A DNA stretch of 64,000 bases from Faecalibacterium sp. (GCA_020025825.1 JAHHRL010000008.1:1-64000), one strand, 5' to 3'. Shown: positions 40,894 through 50,279, numbered from the stretch's first letter. A program made the numbers and translations. Notes: generated by a model not told the origin, from the letters alone.

Positions 40894-42963
40894 TCAGTTT
40901 GTGCCCTTAAAGTACAAGCCTCTTGTAAACTCTCCGTCAAAGGCGGTTTGCTTTTTCAGCATATCCAGCACCTGACCTGCACGCTCTGCGGTTTCCTGCG
41001 TAAAATATGCCACACCGTAATCCACAGCCAGTGCGTCCGGCTTGTCGCCCATATACAGCGGCACCGGGTTATAAATTGTACGAACACCCAAGCCGCAGCG
41101 CACATCAAACTTTCGTGCCTTTCGGTCTGTCAGCGTGCCCTGACGGTTGCAGTGTGCACAGTCGGTTACATTTTGCAGTGGGCAGGCACGGGTCAGCATC
41201 AAGGGCAGATGTCCATACACAATAACCCCTGTGGGCAGATTTTTGCCTGCCTTTGTGGGTGCAATAGCAAGCATATCTGTATCTTTGACTTCCGGAAGAA
41301 TCAGCAACTCGGAAACACCCAGATTTGCGTACTCCTGTGCTGCCAGCGGATTGGTAATGTTCAATCCGATACCGCCCCATAACGGTAAGCCCTCTGCCAT
41401 TTTTACGTGAGCAATGTTATTGGCTTCGTATCCGGCAAAGCCCATATCTTTGGTCTTTGCAATTCTCCGTGCGGTATCTTCCTCCAAGTGACCGAACATT
41501 GCACGGGGCAATTCCAAAATCGTTTTGCTGCGCCACTGTACAGGGATGTTTTCAGCCTGTGCAATGGGCAAAATCAGGTATTCTACGCCGTCCAGTTTAT
41601 CCTGCGGCACCTGCTCCCACTGCTCAAAACGAGCCTTCAATCTGCGTTTGGGCAAATTCTGACGCACAGGCATTGCGGGCAGCGTATAAGCCTGCACAGC
41701 CCAAGGCTTCAGTGTCTCACGCTTTTTCAACAAGCTGTCCAAAGCTTGGCGACGCATCTCATTGATAACACTTCCGGGCAGGTACCAAGGGCCTTCGTCC
41801 ATTGCAATCTGTATCTTTTGTGCAAGGAACGGTGTACCGCCGCACTTTTCCAAGCTGCGCTGCAAAGCAGCCGTCGGGTCGTTTTGTGCGGGCTGCGGGT
41901 CTGCATCGCCGTAAGCAACAGCTTTGTTGCCGTCCTCATCAGTTACACTCAGCTTTGCACCAAATTCCTCGATTTCTAATAGCATGGTAACAGGTACACG
42001 CTGACGTTCACGGCGGAACAATTCACGCAAAGCGGGCAGAGTTTTTTTGGTTTCAGCTGCCTGCAGCTCGCTGCGGGTGCCAAACATACTGCCATTGATT
42101 TTTCCATCTAACCAACCACTGGTAAATCCCGAACGGCTGAACGCACGCTCCAGCAGGTTTCTGTCGTAAGCCATTGCTTCCCGTCCTGCCAGGCAGGCAT
42201 TTACTGCAGCCGCTACATACTCAGGTGTACGCAGTCTGCCCTCGATTTTAGCGCTGGCTACGCCCATCTCCTGCAGCTCGTGCAAACGGTCAATTACAGA
42301 GTTGTCTTTCAGGGACAAATGGTGCGCTCTGCCGGGCATTCCCTCAGGGATATTGCCTGCATCAAACGGCAGGCGGCACGGGCCGGCACAACTGCCACGA
42401 TTGCCGCTGCGTCCGCCCAGAAAAGCCGACATATAGCACTGTCCGCTCATGCTCATACACAATGCGCCGTGTACAAAAACCTCAGTTTCGATACCGCACT
42501 GCTTTGTAATATGCTCAATTTCGGGCATACTCAGTTCACGTGCCAAAACAACGCGTGTATAGCCCATTTCCTTTAATTTGCGTGCGCCCTCAAGCGTATG
42601 CACGCTCATTTGCGTAGAACCGTGGCGAGGCAGGTCGGGGGCAATATCCCGGCACAGCGCACCCACTGCCAAGTCCTGACAAATAACCGCATCTGCGCCT
42701 GCCGCAGCTACCGCACGCACAGCGTCTGCCGCAGCCGAAAGCTCGCTGCCATACAGGGTTGTATTGATTGCCACGTGTACTTTTACGCCACGCCCATGGC
42801 AAAAGGCTACCGCCTGCTTCAATGTTTCGGCGTCAAAATTGCCTGCACCGCTGCGGGCATTCAACCCGGAAAATCCCAAATAGACAGCATCTGCACCGCT
42901 GAACACGGCTGCTGTCAACATTTCCTGATTTCCTACCGGGGCTAAAATCTCGATTTTGGACAT
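40894..42963 (-). CDS. U32-family peptidase with DUF3656-like region
   Basis: 689 aa. The N-terminal U32 domain (about 3-290) shows KIEILAPVGN, GADAVYLGFSGLNARSGAGNF, and the signature HGALCMSMSGQCYMSA...RGSCAGPCRLPF with the cysteines thought to bind an Fe-S cluster in U32 family members. A long C-terminal part (about 290-689) matches the DUF3656-like extension of clostridial homologues and has further Cys (for example ACPLQNVTDCAHC). Many U32 proteins are now linked to RNA hydroxylation rather than proteolysis, so peptidase activity is uncertain. GAGG lies before the start at 42963. It follows zapA. Confidence 0.88.
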   Translation of the reverse strand: MSKIEILAPVGNQEMLTAAVFSGADAVYLGFSGLNARSGAGNFDAETLKQAVAFCHGRGVKVHVAINTTLYGSELSAAADAVRAVAAAGADAVICQDLAVGALCRDIAPDLPRHGSTQMSVHTLEGARKLKEMGYTRVVLARELSMPEIEHITKQCGIETEVFVHGALCMSMSGQCYMSAFLGGRSGNRGSCAGPCRLPFDAGNIPEGMPGRAHHLSLKDNSVIDRLHELQEMGVASAKIEGRLRTPEYVAAAVNACLAGREAMAYDRNLLERAFSRSGFTSGWLDGKINGSMFGTRSELQAAETKKTLPALRELFRRERQRVPVTMLLEIEEFGAKLSVTDEDGNKAVAYGDADPQPAQNDPTAALQRSLEKCGGTPFLAQKIQIAMDEGPWYLPGSVINEMRRQALDSLLKKRETLKPWAVQAYTLPAMPVRQNLPKRRLKARFEQWEQVPQDKLDGVEYLILPIAQAENIPVQWRSKTILELPRAMFGHLEEDTARRIAKTKDMGFAGYEANNIAHVKMAEGLPLWGGIGLNITNPLAAQEYANLGVSELLILPEVKDTDMLAIAPTKAGKNLPTGVIVYGHLPLMLTRACPLQNVTDCAHCNRQGTLTDRKARKFDVRCGLGVRTIYNPVPLYMGDKPDALAVDYGVAYFTQETAERAGQVLDMLKKQTAFDGEFTRGLYFKGTN

Positions 42964-42980
42964 TCTTTTTTCCTCACATA

Positions 42981-43003
42981 AAAAGCCGGTGAGGTTCACC
43001 GGC
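42981..43003 (-). terminator. Hairpin at the end of zapA
   Basis: An 8-bp stem (42985-42992 with 42996-43003) followed by TTTT on the minus strand. Part of it lies inside the zapA stop region; it could be a weak attenuator before the U32 gene. Confidence 0.45.
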
Positions 43004-43343
43004 TGGCGCTTTGTTCTTTCAGTGCTTCCAATTCTTTTTTCAGGCGCTCCACTTCACGGCGTGCTTCGTCCGCTTCCATTTTTGCCTTGGCAGCATCAGC
43101 AAGATACTCTGTAATCTGGCTGCGCATATTATCTGCGTTGCCTGCACTCTTTTTGCAGCGATCCAAATAATCCAGTGCGCAGAACACGGCTGCCTTGGTA
43201 ACCGAAACACTGGGGTTTGCTGCCATCGCTTCATGGATGCTTTCGTCCAGTTCCTCCGCCAGCTTTTCCACATACTCTTCCGGGTCACTGGTGGCAATCA
43301 CATAAGGTGCACCAGCTATAAAAACACGTGTTTTGTTAACCAT
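42996..43343 (-). CDS. zapA: Cell division protein ZapA
   Basis: 115 aa. The N-terminal globular part (TRVFIAGAPYVIATSDPEEYVEKLAEELDESIHEAM) and the C-terminal coiled coil (about 75-112) match ZapA, which cross-links FtsZ protofilaments. GAGG precedes the ATG. It is the first gene of the zapA-U32-dut-DUF4321-maf direction of transcription. Its upstream 300 bases (43344-43656) hold the divergent glgP promoter and a TATAAT-like element for zapA (43440-43435) but no gene. Confidence 0.9.
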   Translation of the reverse strand: MVNKTRVFIAGAPYVIATSDPEEYVEKLAEELDESIHEAMAANPSVSVTKAAVFCALDYLDRCKKSAGNADNMRSQITEYLADAAKAKMEADEARREVERLKKELEALKEQSASR

Positions 43344-43524
43344 AGAAATTGCCTCGCTTCTCCAGCCAAAGGACCGGTTTTATTTTTAATGCCGACAGTG
43401 CGGCAAGCCTCTCCATCATAAAGCTACATTACTTATTATAATATACTTTTTCCATAAGAAAAAGCCCCTATTTTCAGAAATAATGACTTTTCCTGCGCAT
43501 TTTTCCAAGCTTTTGGGTTTTTCC

Positions 43525-43553
43525 TTGCAAAGTTATATCCCTCTTATTATAAT
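43525..43553 (+). promoter_or_regulatory. Promoter of glgP
   Basis: TTGCAA at 43525-43530 and TATAAT at 43548-43553 with a 17-base spacer, leaving a leader of about 95 bases before glgP. Confidence 0.65.
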
Positions 43554-43656
43554 ATGGGTGTTATGTGTCCAATCTGAATAGAGAAATTGCGCTTTAGCGG
43601 TCTTTTGGTCCGTGCTGCGTTTTTCTATTACTATAATTGCTGTAAGGAGTATTCTT

Positions 43657-46053
43657 ATGACCAAAAAAGAGTTTTCCAAGCTGCTCCAAAGTAAACTGAC
43701 CAGCGAATACGGTGTTGATTTGTCCGTCGCATCTAACCAACAAATTTACCGTGCGCTAGCTCTGATTTGCCGCCGCTTGATGAGCGACAATCATAAAAAG
43801 TTTCAGTCTCGTGCTATCGGCAGTGGTTCTAAGCAAGTGTACTACTTGTGCATGGAGTTTTTGATGGGCCGCAGCCTGAAAACCAGCCTGTACAACTTGG
43901 GCTTGAACGAGGCCGCCGAGCAGGTTTTGGCTGATGCGGACATTCGTCTGGAAACTATTTTTGAAGAAGAACCTGACGCAGGCTTGGGCAATGGCGGTTT
44001 GGGCCGTTTGGCAGCCTGCTACTTGGACGGAATGGCTACTACCGGCATTTGCGGTACCGGCCACTCTATTTTGTACGAATACGGTATCTTTAAGCAGAAG
44101 CTGGTTGACGGCTGGCAGCAGGAGCGTGCTGATAACTGGCTGCCCGGCGGTCAGGTTTGGCTTAAGAGCCACCCTGACCAGGCTATCGAAGTCCGTTTTG
44201 ACGGCGAAATCCACGAATCGTGGGAAGGCAGCTTCCACAATGTACAGCATGTAAACTATAACAGCGTTTTGGCTGTTCCCAGTGATATGTATGTACAGGG
44301 TTACGACGGTCAGGGTGTTGCAAAGCTGCGTTTGTGGCAGGCCAAAGCCCCCGATTTTGATATGAACAGCTTCAATGCCGGCGAGTATGGCAATGCTATG
44401 TCCAAAAACGCCTCTGCTGAGCTGATTTCCAAGATTTTGTACCCCAACGATAACCACATGGAGGGTAAGATTCTTCGTCTGCGCCAGCAGTACTTCCTGT
44501 CCGCTGCTGCTATCGGCGACATCGTACACGACCATCTGTCTAACTACGGCACACTGGATAGCCTGCCCGACAAGGTTGCTATCCAGCTGAACGATACCCA
44601 CCCCACTTTGGCTATCCCCGAAATGATGCGTATCCTGCTGGACGAGTGCGGCTACGATTGGGATAAGAGCTTTGATATCTGCCAGCGTGTATTCGCTTAT
44701 ACTAACCACACCGTTATGGCCGAAGCGCTGGAAAAGTGGAATGTGGACATCTTTAAGATGACCCTGCCCCGTATCTACCAAATCGTCAAGGAGCTGGACA
44801 ACCGCTGCCGTGCGGAACTAAACCACGCATTCCCCGGCGACTGGGGCAAAATTGACTATATGGCACCTATTGGCGACAATCAGGTTCGTATGGCTAATAT
44901 TTGTGCCTACACTGCCCACAGCATCAACGGTGTTTCCAAACTGCACAGCGAAATTATTAAGAACAGCGTTTTCCACGACTACTACCTGTTCAAGCCGGAA
45001 GCTTTCAAAAACGTTACAAATGGTATTGCATACCGCCGCTGGCTGCTGGCTTCCAATCAGGGTTTGTGCAGCCTGCTGGATGAAACCATTGGCACCGAAT
45101 ATAAAAAAGATGCCAGCGCACTGAAGAAGTTTGAAAAGTTTGCCAACGATAAGCAGGTTTTGCAGAAGCTGGAAGATGTGAAACTGCAAAACAAGAAAAA
45201 CTTTGCAGACTATCTGGCCAAATCCACCGGTCAAATCATCGACCCCCATTCGATTTTCGACGTACAGGTCAAGCGTATGCACGAGTACAAGCGCCAGCAC
45301 CTGAACGCTCTGAACATTGCTTCGGAGTATCTGTATTTGAAAGAGAATCCCAACGCTGACTTTGTACCCAAGACCTATATCTTTGGTGCAAAGGCTGCTC
45401 CCGGTTACTATATGGCAAAACAGATGATTCGCATGATTTGCAAGCTGGGCCAGCTGATTGAAAATGACCCGGTTGTGCGTGAAAAGCTGCGTATCGTCTA
45501 TTTGGAAGAATACTGCGTTTCTCTGTCCGAGCGTTTGATGCCTGCATCTGAAGTTTCTGAGCAGATTTCTCTGGCCGGCACTGAGGCTTCCGGCACTGGC
45601 AATATGAAGTTTATGCTGAACGGTGCAATCACGCTGGGCACACTGGACGGTGCAAACGTTGAAATTGCTGAGGCTGCCGGCGCGGACAACGAAATTATCT
45701 TTGGTATGCGCACTGAGGAAGTCAACCGTATGAAAGAGCTGGGCTACCATCCCGACGCATTCATCCGTGGCGACGATGTCACCTCCAGCGCACTGAATTT
45801 CCTGGAGCGTGGCTGGAACGGCGAAAACTTCCAAGAGGTTACACAAAACCTGCGCAGCAAAGACCCCTATATGGTTTTGGGTGATTTCAAGGATTACCGC
45901 CGTGCACAGGCAGATGTGCGCCGCTTGTATCAGGACCGTGAAACCTGGAACCACATGAGCCTGATGAACATTGCTAACAGCGGCATCTTTAGTGCCGACC
46001 GCAGCGTGCTGGATTATGCACGTGATATTTGGAACGCACCCACTGTTAAATAA
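43657..46053 (+). CDS. glgP: Glycogen/starch phosphorylase
   Basis: 798 aa GT35 enzyme releasing glucose 1-phosphate from alpha-1,4-glucans. Signature segments are GLGNGGLGRLAACYLDGMAT (about 111-130), VQLNDTHP-like IQLNDTHPTLAIPE, and the pyridoxal-phosphate site EASGTGNMKFMLNGAITLGTLDGAN with the Schiff-base Lys. Length is normal. The start at 43657 has AAGGAG. Codon use is strongly optimised. No other glg genes are adjacent, so this copy is separately controlled. Confidence 0.96.
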   Translation: MTKKEFSKLLQSKLTSEYGVDLSVASNQQIYRALALICRRLMSDNHKKFQSRAIGSGSKQVYYLCMEFLMGRSLKTSLYNLGLNEAAEQVLADADIRLETIFEEEPDAGLGNGGLGRLAACYLDGMATTGICGTGHSILYEYGIFKQKLVDGWQQERADNWLPGGQVWLKSHPDQAIEVRFDGEIHESWEGSFHNVQHVNYNSVLAVPSDMYVQGYDGQGVAKLRLWQAKAPDFDMNSFNAGEYGNAMSKNASAELISKILYPNDNHMEGKILRLRQQYFLSAAAIGDIVHDHLSNYGTLDSLPDKVAIQLNDTHPTLAIPEMMRILLDECGYDWDKSFDICQRVFAYTNHTVMAEALEKWNVDIFKMTLPRIYQIVKELDNRCRAELNHAFPGDWGKIDYMAPIGDNQVRMANICAYTAHSINGVSKLHSEIIKNSVFHDYYLFKPEAFKNVTNGIAYRRWLLASNQGLCSLLDETIGTEYKKDASALKKFEKFANDKQVLQKLEDVKLQNKKNFADYLAKSTGQIIDPHSIFDVQVKRMHEYKRQHLNALNIASEYLYLKENPNADFVPKTYIFGAKAAPGYYMAKQMIRMICKLGQLIENDPVVREKLRIVYLEEYCVSLSERLMPASEVSEQISLAGTEASGTGNMKFMLNGAITLGTLDGANVEIAEAAGADNEIIFGMRTEEVNRMKELGYHPDAFIRGDDVTSSALNFLERGWNGENFQEVTQNLRSKDPYMVLGDFKDYRRAQADVRRLYQDRETWNHMSLMNIANSGIFSADRSVLDYARDIWNAPTVK

Positions 46054-46064
46054 TTGCAAGTAAT

Positions 46065-46104
46065 AAAGGTCCTGCATCTGTAATAGATGCAGGACCTTTA
46101 TTTG
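46065..46104 (+). terminator. Terminator after glgP
   Basis: A 15-bp perfect stem (46065-46079 with 46085-46099) with a 5-base loop and following T residues. Confidence 0.93.
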
Positions 46105-46279
46105 TATTCTGCTGTGGCCATTTTAGTGTTTTTTCTAACATTGCTTAAATATTTCCAGCACATCTTAGCTATGATACACTATTTTTTCACAAATTATTGC
46201 ATATAAATATTTTATATAGCTAAATCGTATGTTACAATAAGAGCAAATAAAAACACTGTCGTGAAAAGGAGGCATTTGT

Positions 46280-46846
46280 ATGTCACACGATACTTTTTGG
46301 GATGCGGCTTTAGCCTATGCTTGTGGTGCAAATGCTGCTGCCGCCTTTGCTCCTCCCTTTTCTCCCTCGGAAAGCACGTTTCCCACAAATACGGCTTTGC
46401 ACGCCGTAATTTCCAGTGCCGAGGAGCTTGATGCGGATTCTGTTTATCGACTGATTCACTTTACCTATGCGCTGGCTGCTACACTGCCGGGGTGTTCCAA
46501 ATTAGTTTTTCCTTCCACTGCACCGGACAGCACCCTTGCACAACTGTACCCTACACGTGCCTCACGTGAGCCGCTGCTTGCTATTCTGGACCATCTTTCC
46601 GCCCTATGTGAAAGCTGCGACGCACTGCCCAACGGAAGTTTCCATCTGGTGGAAGCTAAGGATGACCTGCTGCACTTTACACGCACCGGCCCCACGGAAA
46701 TCCTGGATGCCGTTTTTAACCGTGGTCCCCATATACAGATTGTTTCTATCGGAAACAAAGCTGCTGAGGTAAACCCCTATGGTTTCACCATTACTGTGCG
46801 GGAACACGGCCACAATTCTGACCACAGCTATTACGATTTTCGATAA
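46280..46846 (+). CDS. Hypothetical protein, 188 aa
   Basis: I do not recognise this protein. It begins after a strong AAAAGGAGG site, eight bases upstream. It is soluble-looking, with an Ala-rich N terminus (residues 8-25), a helical middle (AVISSAEELDADSVYRLIHFTYALAATLPG) and a beta-rich C terminus ending HGHNSDHSYYDF with several His. No catalytic motif stands out. It is preceded by an AT-rich region (46105-46279) holding a weak TACAAT-type promoter at 46233 and is followed at 46863 by a separate promoter for nfeD. Probably a real but poorly spread gene. Confidence 0.6.
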   Translation: MSHDTFWDAALAYACGANAAAAFAPPFSPSESTFPTNTALHAVISSAEELDADSVYRLIHFTYALAATLPGCSKLVFPSTAPDSTLAQLYPTRASREPLLAILDHLSALCESCDALPNGSFHLVEAKDDLLHFTRTGPTEILDAVFNRGPHIQIVSIGNKAAEVNPYGFTITVREHGHNSDHSYYDFR

Positions 46847-46862
46847 AATACGATTTACTCTA

Positions 46863-46891
46863 TTGACTTTTCCCCTACTGGAAGGTATATA
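46863..46891 (+). promoter_or_regulatory. Promoter of the nfeD-SPFH operon
   Basis: TTGACT at 46863-46868 and TATATA at 46886-46891, 17-base spacer, 42 bases before the nfeD ATG. Confidence 0.6.
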
Positions 46892-46933
46892 CTATGGCAA
46901 CCACAAAACAAATTACCCGTAAAGGAGGTTCCT

Positions 46934-47392
46934 ATGGATTTTCTAGCAGTAGAAGGCACTATACCTTGGCTTATCATCTTGATTATTCTACTTGTTATTG
47001 AAGGTGCTACAAGCAATCTTACTACTATTTGGTTTGCAATCGGTGCAATCGGCGCCTTGGCAAGCAGCCAAATGGGCGCCGGCGTTCCCGTACAAATCAT
47101 CGTGTTTATTCTAGTTAGTTTTGTAGCTTTGCTGGCTACCAGACCACTTGTCAAAAAATGGCGCAACGACCCCACCGTCCCCACAAACGGCGACCGAAAT
47201 ATCGGTCGTATTGCTCAGGTTATCAGCACAATTTCCCCGGAGCAGCCCGGCCGTGTCCGCTTAGATGGCATTGATTGGTCGGCCCGCCTGCAAGGTGATG
47301 TAACACTAACGCCCAATGATTCCTGCCGAATCGTTGCTATGGAAAGTACCACCCTCATTGTTGAGCCTTGCAACTCCCCCGCAATTTCTTAA
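46934..47392 (+). CDS. NfeD-like membrane protein
   Basis: 152 aa. Two or three N-terminal membrane helices (about 11-75) followed by a soluble OB fold (about 85-145, GRIAQVISTISPEQPGRVRLDGIDWSAR), the short NfeD architecture. Such proteins pair with SPFH/stomatin proteins in membrane microdomains and quality control. GGAGG lies before the ATG. The SPFH partner gene follows after 50 bases. Confidence 0.85.
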   Translation: MDFLAVEGTIPWLIILIILLVIEGATSNLTTIWFAIGAIGALASSQMGAGVPVQIIVFILVSFVALLATRPLVKKWRNDPTVPTNGDRNIGRIAQVISTISPEQPGRVRLDGIDWSARLQGDVTLTPNDSCRIVAMESTTLIVEPCNSPAIS

Positions 47393-47442
47393 TTTTGGTG
47401 TTCGCTAAGCAAGCATAAATTAAAAGAAGAGGAGATTTACTT

Positions 47443-48321
47443 ATGATTTGGTTTATTGTTCTGTTAATCGCTATCATTATCGTAGTGCGCAACATTGTGA
47501 TTGTTCCCCAGTCCAATGCATACGTGGTCGAGCGTTTGGGCAAGTACTCTAAGACGTTGGAAGCAGGCTTCCACCTGAAGGTACCTTTCATTGAGCGCAT
47601 CGCAAAGCGTGTCAGCCTGAAGGAACAGGTTGCCGACTTCCCCCCTCAGCCTGTTATTACCCGTGATAACGTTACCATGCAGATTGATACCGTCGTGTTC
47701 TTCCAGGTTATGGATGCTACGCTGTATACCTACGGCGTAAACAACCCCATTTCCGCTATCGAGAGCCTGTCTGCTACCACACTGCGTAACATCATCGGCG
47801 AGCTGGAACTGGACCACACCCTGACCAGCCGTGATACTATCAACAGCAAGATTACCTCCATTCTGGACGAAGCTACCGACAAGTGGGGCATCAAGGTCAA
47901 CCGTGTTGAAGTTAAGAACATTATTCCTCCTCGTGAAATTCAGGACGCTATGGAGAAGCAGATGAAGGCAGAGCGTGAAAAGCGTGCTATGATTCTGACC
48001 GCAGAGGGCGAAAAGCAGGCAGCTATTACTGCTGCTGAAGGTGAAAAGCAGTCTGCTATCCTGCGTGGTGAAGCTATTAAGCAGCAGCGCATTTTGGAGG
48101 CACAGGGCGAAGCAGAAGCTATTCTGGCTGTCCAGCGTGCTGAGGCCGATGCTATCCAGTTGCTGAACGAAGCAAATCCCACTCAGAAGGTCCTGACCCT
48201 GCGCAGCCTGGAGGCTCTGGGCAAGGTTGCTGATGGTAAGGCTACCAAGCTGATTATCCCTTCTGAAATGCAGAATCTGGCCGGCACCGTTACTTCCATT
48301 AAGGAAATGCTGACCGACTAA
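47443..48321 (+). CDS. SPFH/stomatin-like membrane protein
   Basis: 292 aa. An N-terminal hydrophobic anchor (about 2-17) then an SPFH band-7 domain (about 20-180: VVERLGKYSKTLEAGFHLKVPF, IDTVVFFQVMD, RVEVKNIIPPREIQDAMEKQMKAEREKRAMI) and an alanine/glutamate-rich coiled coil (about 180-270). It resembles the stomatin group whose genes follow nfeD. It probably oligomerises at the membrane and controls proteases or fluidity, which is family inference. Codon use is strongly biased. A terminator follows. Confidence 0.93.
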   Translation: MIWFIVLLIAIIIVVRNIVIVPQSNAYVVERLGKYSKTLEAGFHLKVPFIERIAKRVSLKEQVADFPPQPVITRDNVTMQIDTVVFFQVMDATLYTYGVNNPISAIESLSATTLRNIIGELELDHTLTSRDTINSKITSILDEATDKWGIKVNRVEVKNIIPPREIQDAMEKQMKAEREKRAMILTAEGEKQAAITAAEGEKQSAILRGEAIKQQRILEAQGEAEAILAVQRAEADAIQLLNEANPTQKVLTLRSLEALGKVADGKATKLIIPSEMQNLAGTVTSIKEMLTD

Positions 48322-48356
48322 GGTTTCTTTTACGAAGTTAATATGAAGCAATAACC

Positions 48357-48400
48357 AAAAGGCGATGCCGCCCCTGCAAAGGGTTTGGCATCGCCTTTTT
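48357..48400 (+). terminator. Terminator after the SPFH gene
   Basis: A 13-bp stem (48357-48369 with 48387-48399) with a 17-base loop and a T run. Confidence 0.85.
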
Positions 48401-48451
48401 ATTGTTTTCTTCTGTGCTGTCCATAAATGTTAGTGCTTTTGTAAGCAAAAC

Positions 48452-48490
48452 AAAAAAGCCTGCCGTGACTTTCATCACAGCAGGCTTTTT
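48452..48490 (-). terminator. Terminator after the GGGtGRT gene
   Basis: A stem of AAAAAGCCTGC...GTGA (48453-48468) with TCAC...GCAGGCTTTTT (48475-48490), one mismatch, TTTTTT on the minus strand, 12 bases after the stop. Confidence 0.88.
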
Positions 48491-48501
48491 ATTGCCGAAT
48501 A

Positions 48502-49494
48502 TTAGACCTGAGAAGCTGCAACAGCGCAAGCGACAGTCATACCAACCATCGGGTTGTTGCCAGCGCCAATCAGACCCATCATCTCAACGTGAGCAGGAAC
48601 AGAAGAAGAACCTGCAAACTGAGCATCGCCGTGCATACGGCCCATGGTATCGGTCATGCCGTAAGAAGCGGGGCCTGCTGCCACGTTATCGGGGTGCAGG
48701 GTACGGCCCGTGCCGCCGCCGGAAGCGACGGAGAAGTACTTCTTGCCGTTCTCCATAGCCCACTTCTTGTAGGTGCCAGCAACGGGATGCTGGAAGCGGG
48801 TGGGGTTGGTGGAGTTACCAGTGATGGAGACCTCGACAGCCTCCTTCTTCATGATAGCAACGCCTTCCTGCACGTCGTTAGCGCCGTAGCACTTAACAGC
48901 AGCGCGCTCGCCCTCGGAGAAAGCCTTCTCGCGAACGACCTTCAGCTCGCCGGTAGCGAAGTCGTAGTCGGTCTCCACGTAGGTGAAGCCGTTGATGCGG
49001 CTGATGATGTAAGCAGCATCCTTGCCCAGACCGTTCAGGATAACACGCAGGGGGGTCTTACGTGCCTTGTTAGCGGTACGTGCGATGCCCAGTGCGCCCT
49101 CAGCAGCTGCGAAAGACTCGTGGCCAGCCAGGAATGCAAAGCACTTGGTGTTATCATCCAGCAGCATTGCGCCCAGGTTACCGTGGCCCAAGCCAACCTT
49201 ACGCTGTTCAGCAACAGAGCCGGGGATGGTGAAAGCTTCCAGACCTTCGCCGATTGCAGCAGCGCACTCAGAAGCATCCTTCAGGCCGCGCTTAACAGCA
49301 ATAGCAGTGCCCAGGGTGTATGCCCAGACAGCGTTCTCGAAGCAGATGGGCTGAATGCCCTTAACGATAGACTCGCAGTCGATGCCCTTCTCGAGGAGCA
49401 TGTCGCGGCAAGCGTCCAAAGATTCCAGGCCATTAGCCTTCAGGCATGCCTCGATTTTAGGCATACGGCGATCCATAGATTCAAATGTAGCCAT
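48502..49494 (-). CDS. GGGtGRT protein (function unknown)
   Basis: 330 aa, matching the family named for its GGGtGRT motif, here FSVASGGGTGRTLHPDN near residue 262. Other conserved-looking segments are GLGHGNLGAML (about 101-111), AFLAGHESFAAAEGALG (about 119-135), VILNGLGKDAAYIISRING (about 150-168) and a C-terminal GAGNNPMVGMTVACAVA (about 311-327). No membrane segment. Its function is not established to my knowledge. It is the second gene of a pair behind an Fe-S-scaffold-like gene (18-base gap), with a shared strong promoter and own terminator. Codon use is extremely biased, so it is likely abundant. Confidence 0.92.
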   Translation of the reverse strand: MATFESMDRRMPKIEACLKANGLESLDACRDMLLEKGIDCESIVKGIQPICFENAVWAYTLGTAIAVKRGLKDASECAAAIGEGLEAFTIPGSVAEQRKVGLGHGNLGAMLLDDNTKCFAFLAGHESFAAAEGALGIARTANKARKTPLRVILNGLGKDAAYIISRINGFTYVETDYDFATGELKVVREKAFSEGERAAVKCYGANDVQEGVAIMKKEAVEVSITGNSTNPTRFQHPVAGTYKKWAMENGKKYFSVASGGGTGRTLHPDNVAAGPASYGMTDTMGRMHGDAQFAGSSSVPAHVEMMGLIGAGNNPMVGMTVACAVAASQV

Positions 49495-49512
49495 AGTAAA
49501 ACTCCTCCTTTC

Positions 49513-50205
49513 TTATTCTTCGCGGGGATCGATGTACTTAGCAGCCTCAGCAAAGCGGCCGTAGGTGCCAACATTGCTTTCGTAAGCTTCCTTAGCATCG
49601 ACACCGTGACGGATAGCTTCCATCATCTTGCCCAAACGAACGAACTGGTAGCCGATAACTTCGTTGTTATCGTCCAGAGCCAGCTTGGTGATGTAGCCTT
49701 CGGTCAGCTCCAGGTAACGAACACCCTTTGCCTTGGTGGAGAAGATGGTACCGGTCATGGAACGCAGGCCCTTGCCCAGATCCTCCAGGCCAGCGCCAAC
49801 AGGCAGACCTTCCTCAGAGAATGCGGTCTGAGTACGGCCGTAAACAATCTGCAGGAACAGCTCGCGCATTGCAACGTTGATTGCATCGCAAACCAAGTCA
49901 GTGTTCAAAGCCTCCAGAATGGTCTTGCCGGGCAGGATTTCGCCTGCCATAGCAGCAGAGTGGGTCATGCCGGAGCAGCCGATGGTTTCAACCAGAGCTT
50001 CTTCGATCACGCCATTCTTAACATTCAGGGTCAGCTTGCAGGTACCCTGCTGGGGTGCGCACCAGCCCACACCGTGGGTCAGGCCGGAAATGTCGCTGAT
50101 TTCGTATGCCTTAACCCACTTGCCCTCTTCGGGGATGGGAGCCGGACCATGGTGGGGACCCTTGGTCAACGGGCACATACGCTCGACTTCATGAGAATAA
50201 TTCAT
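49513..50205 (-). CDS. NifU/IscU-like Fe-S scaffold-family protein
   Basis: 230 aa. The middle (GTCKLTLNVKNGVIEEALVETIGCSGMTHSAAMAGEILPGKTILEA, about 54-99) resembles the NifU N-terminal scaffold fold with the Gly-Cys and a further conserved Cys (DLVCDAIN, about 105). An earlier Cys (GVGWCAPQQGTC, about 45-55) may be the first ligand. The C-terminal 110 residues are not part of classic NifU. It is the promoter-proximal partner of the GGGtGRT gene, a pairing I recall from other Clostridia. A role in Fe-S cluster assembly is inferred from the fold only. AAAGGAGAG precedes the ATG. Confidence 0.85.
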   Translation of the reverse strand: MNYSHEVERMCPLTKGPHHGPAPIPEEGKWVKAYEISDISGLTHGVGWCAPQQGTCKLTLNVKNGVIEEALVETIGCSGMTHSAAMAGEILPGKTILEALNTDLVCDAINVAMRELFLQIVYGRTQTAFSEEGLPVGAGLEDLGKGLRSMTGTIFSTKAKGVRYLELTEGYITKLALDDNNEVIGYQFVRLGKMMEAIRHGVDAKEAYESNVGTYGRFAEAAKYIDPREE

Positions 50206-50279
50206 GATGATCTCTCCTTTATTTTATTGATAGACGGGGTCGTCCGGGACGAATCCCCGGTGAAACCACGCTCTTACTT

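Noticed and set aside
43344..43656. Possible 6S RNA next to zapA
   Set aside because: No long rod-like fold with a central bubble can be drawn; the interval is explained by divergent promoters and the glgP leader.
43756..46077. Two long minus-strand open frames opposite glgP
   Set aside because: They overlap the phosphorylase gene completely, have no initiation signals, and reflect its codon bias.
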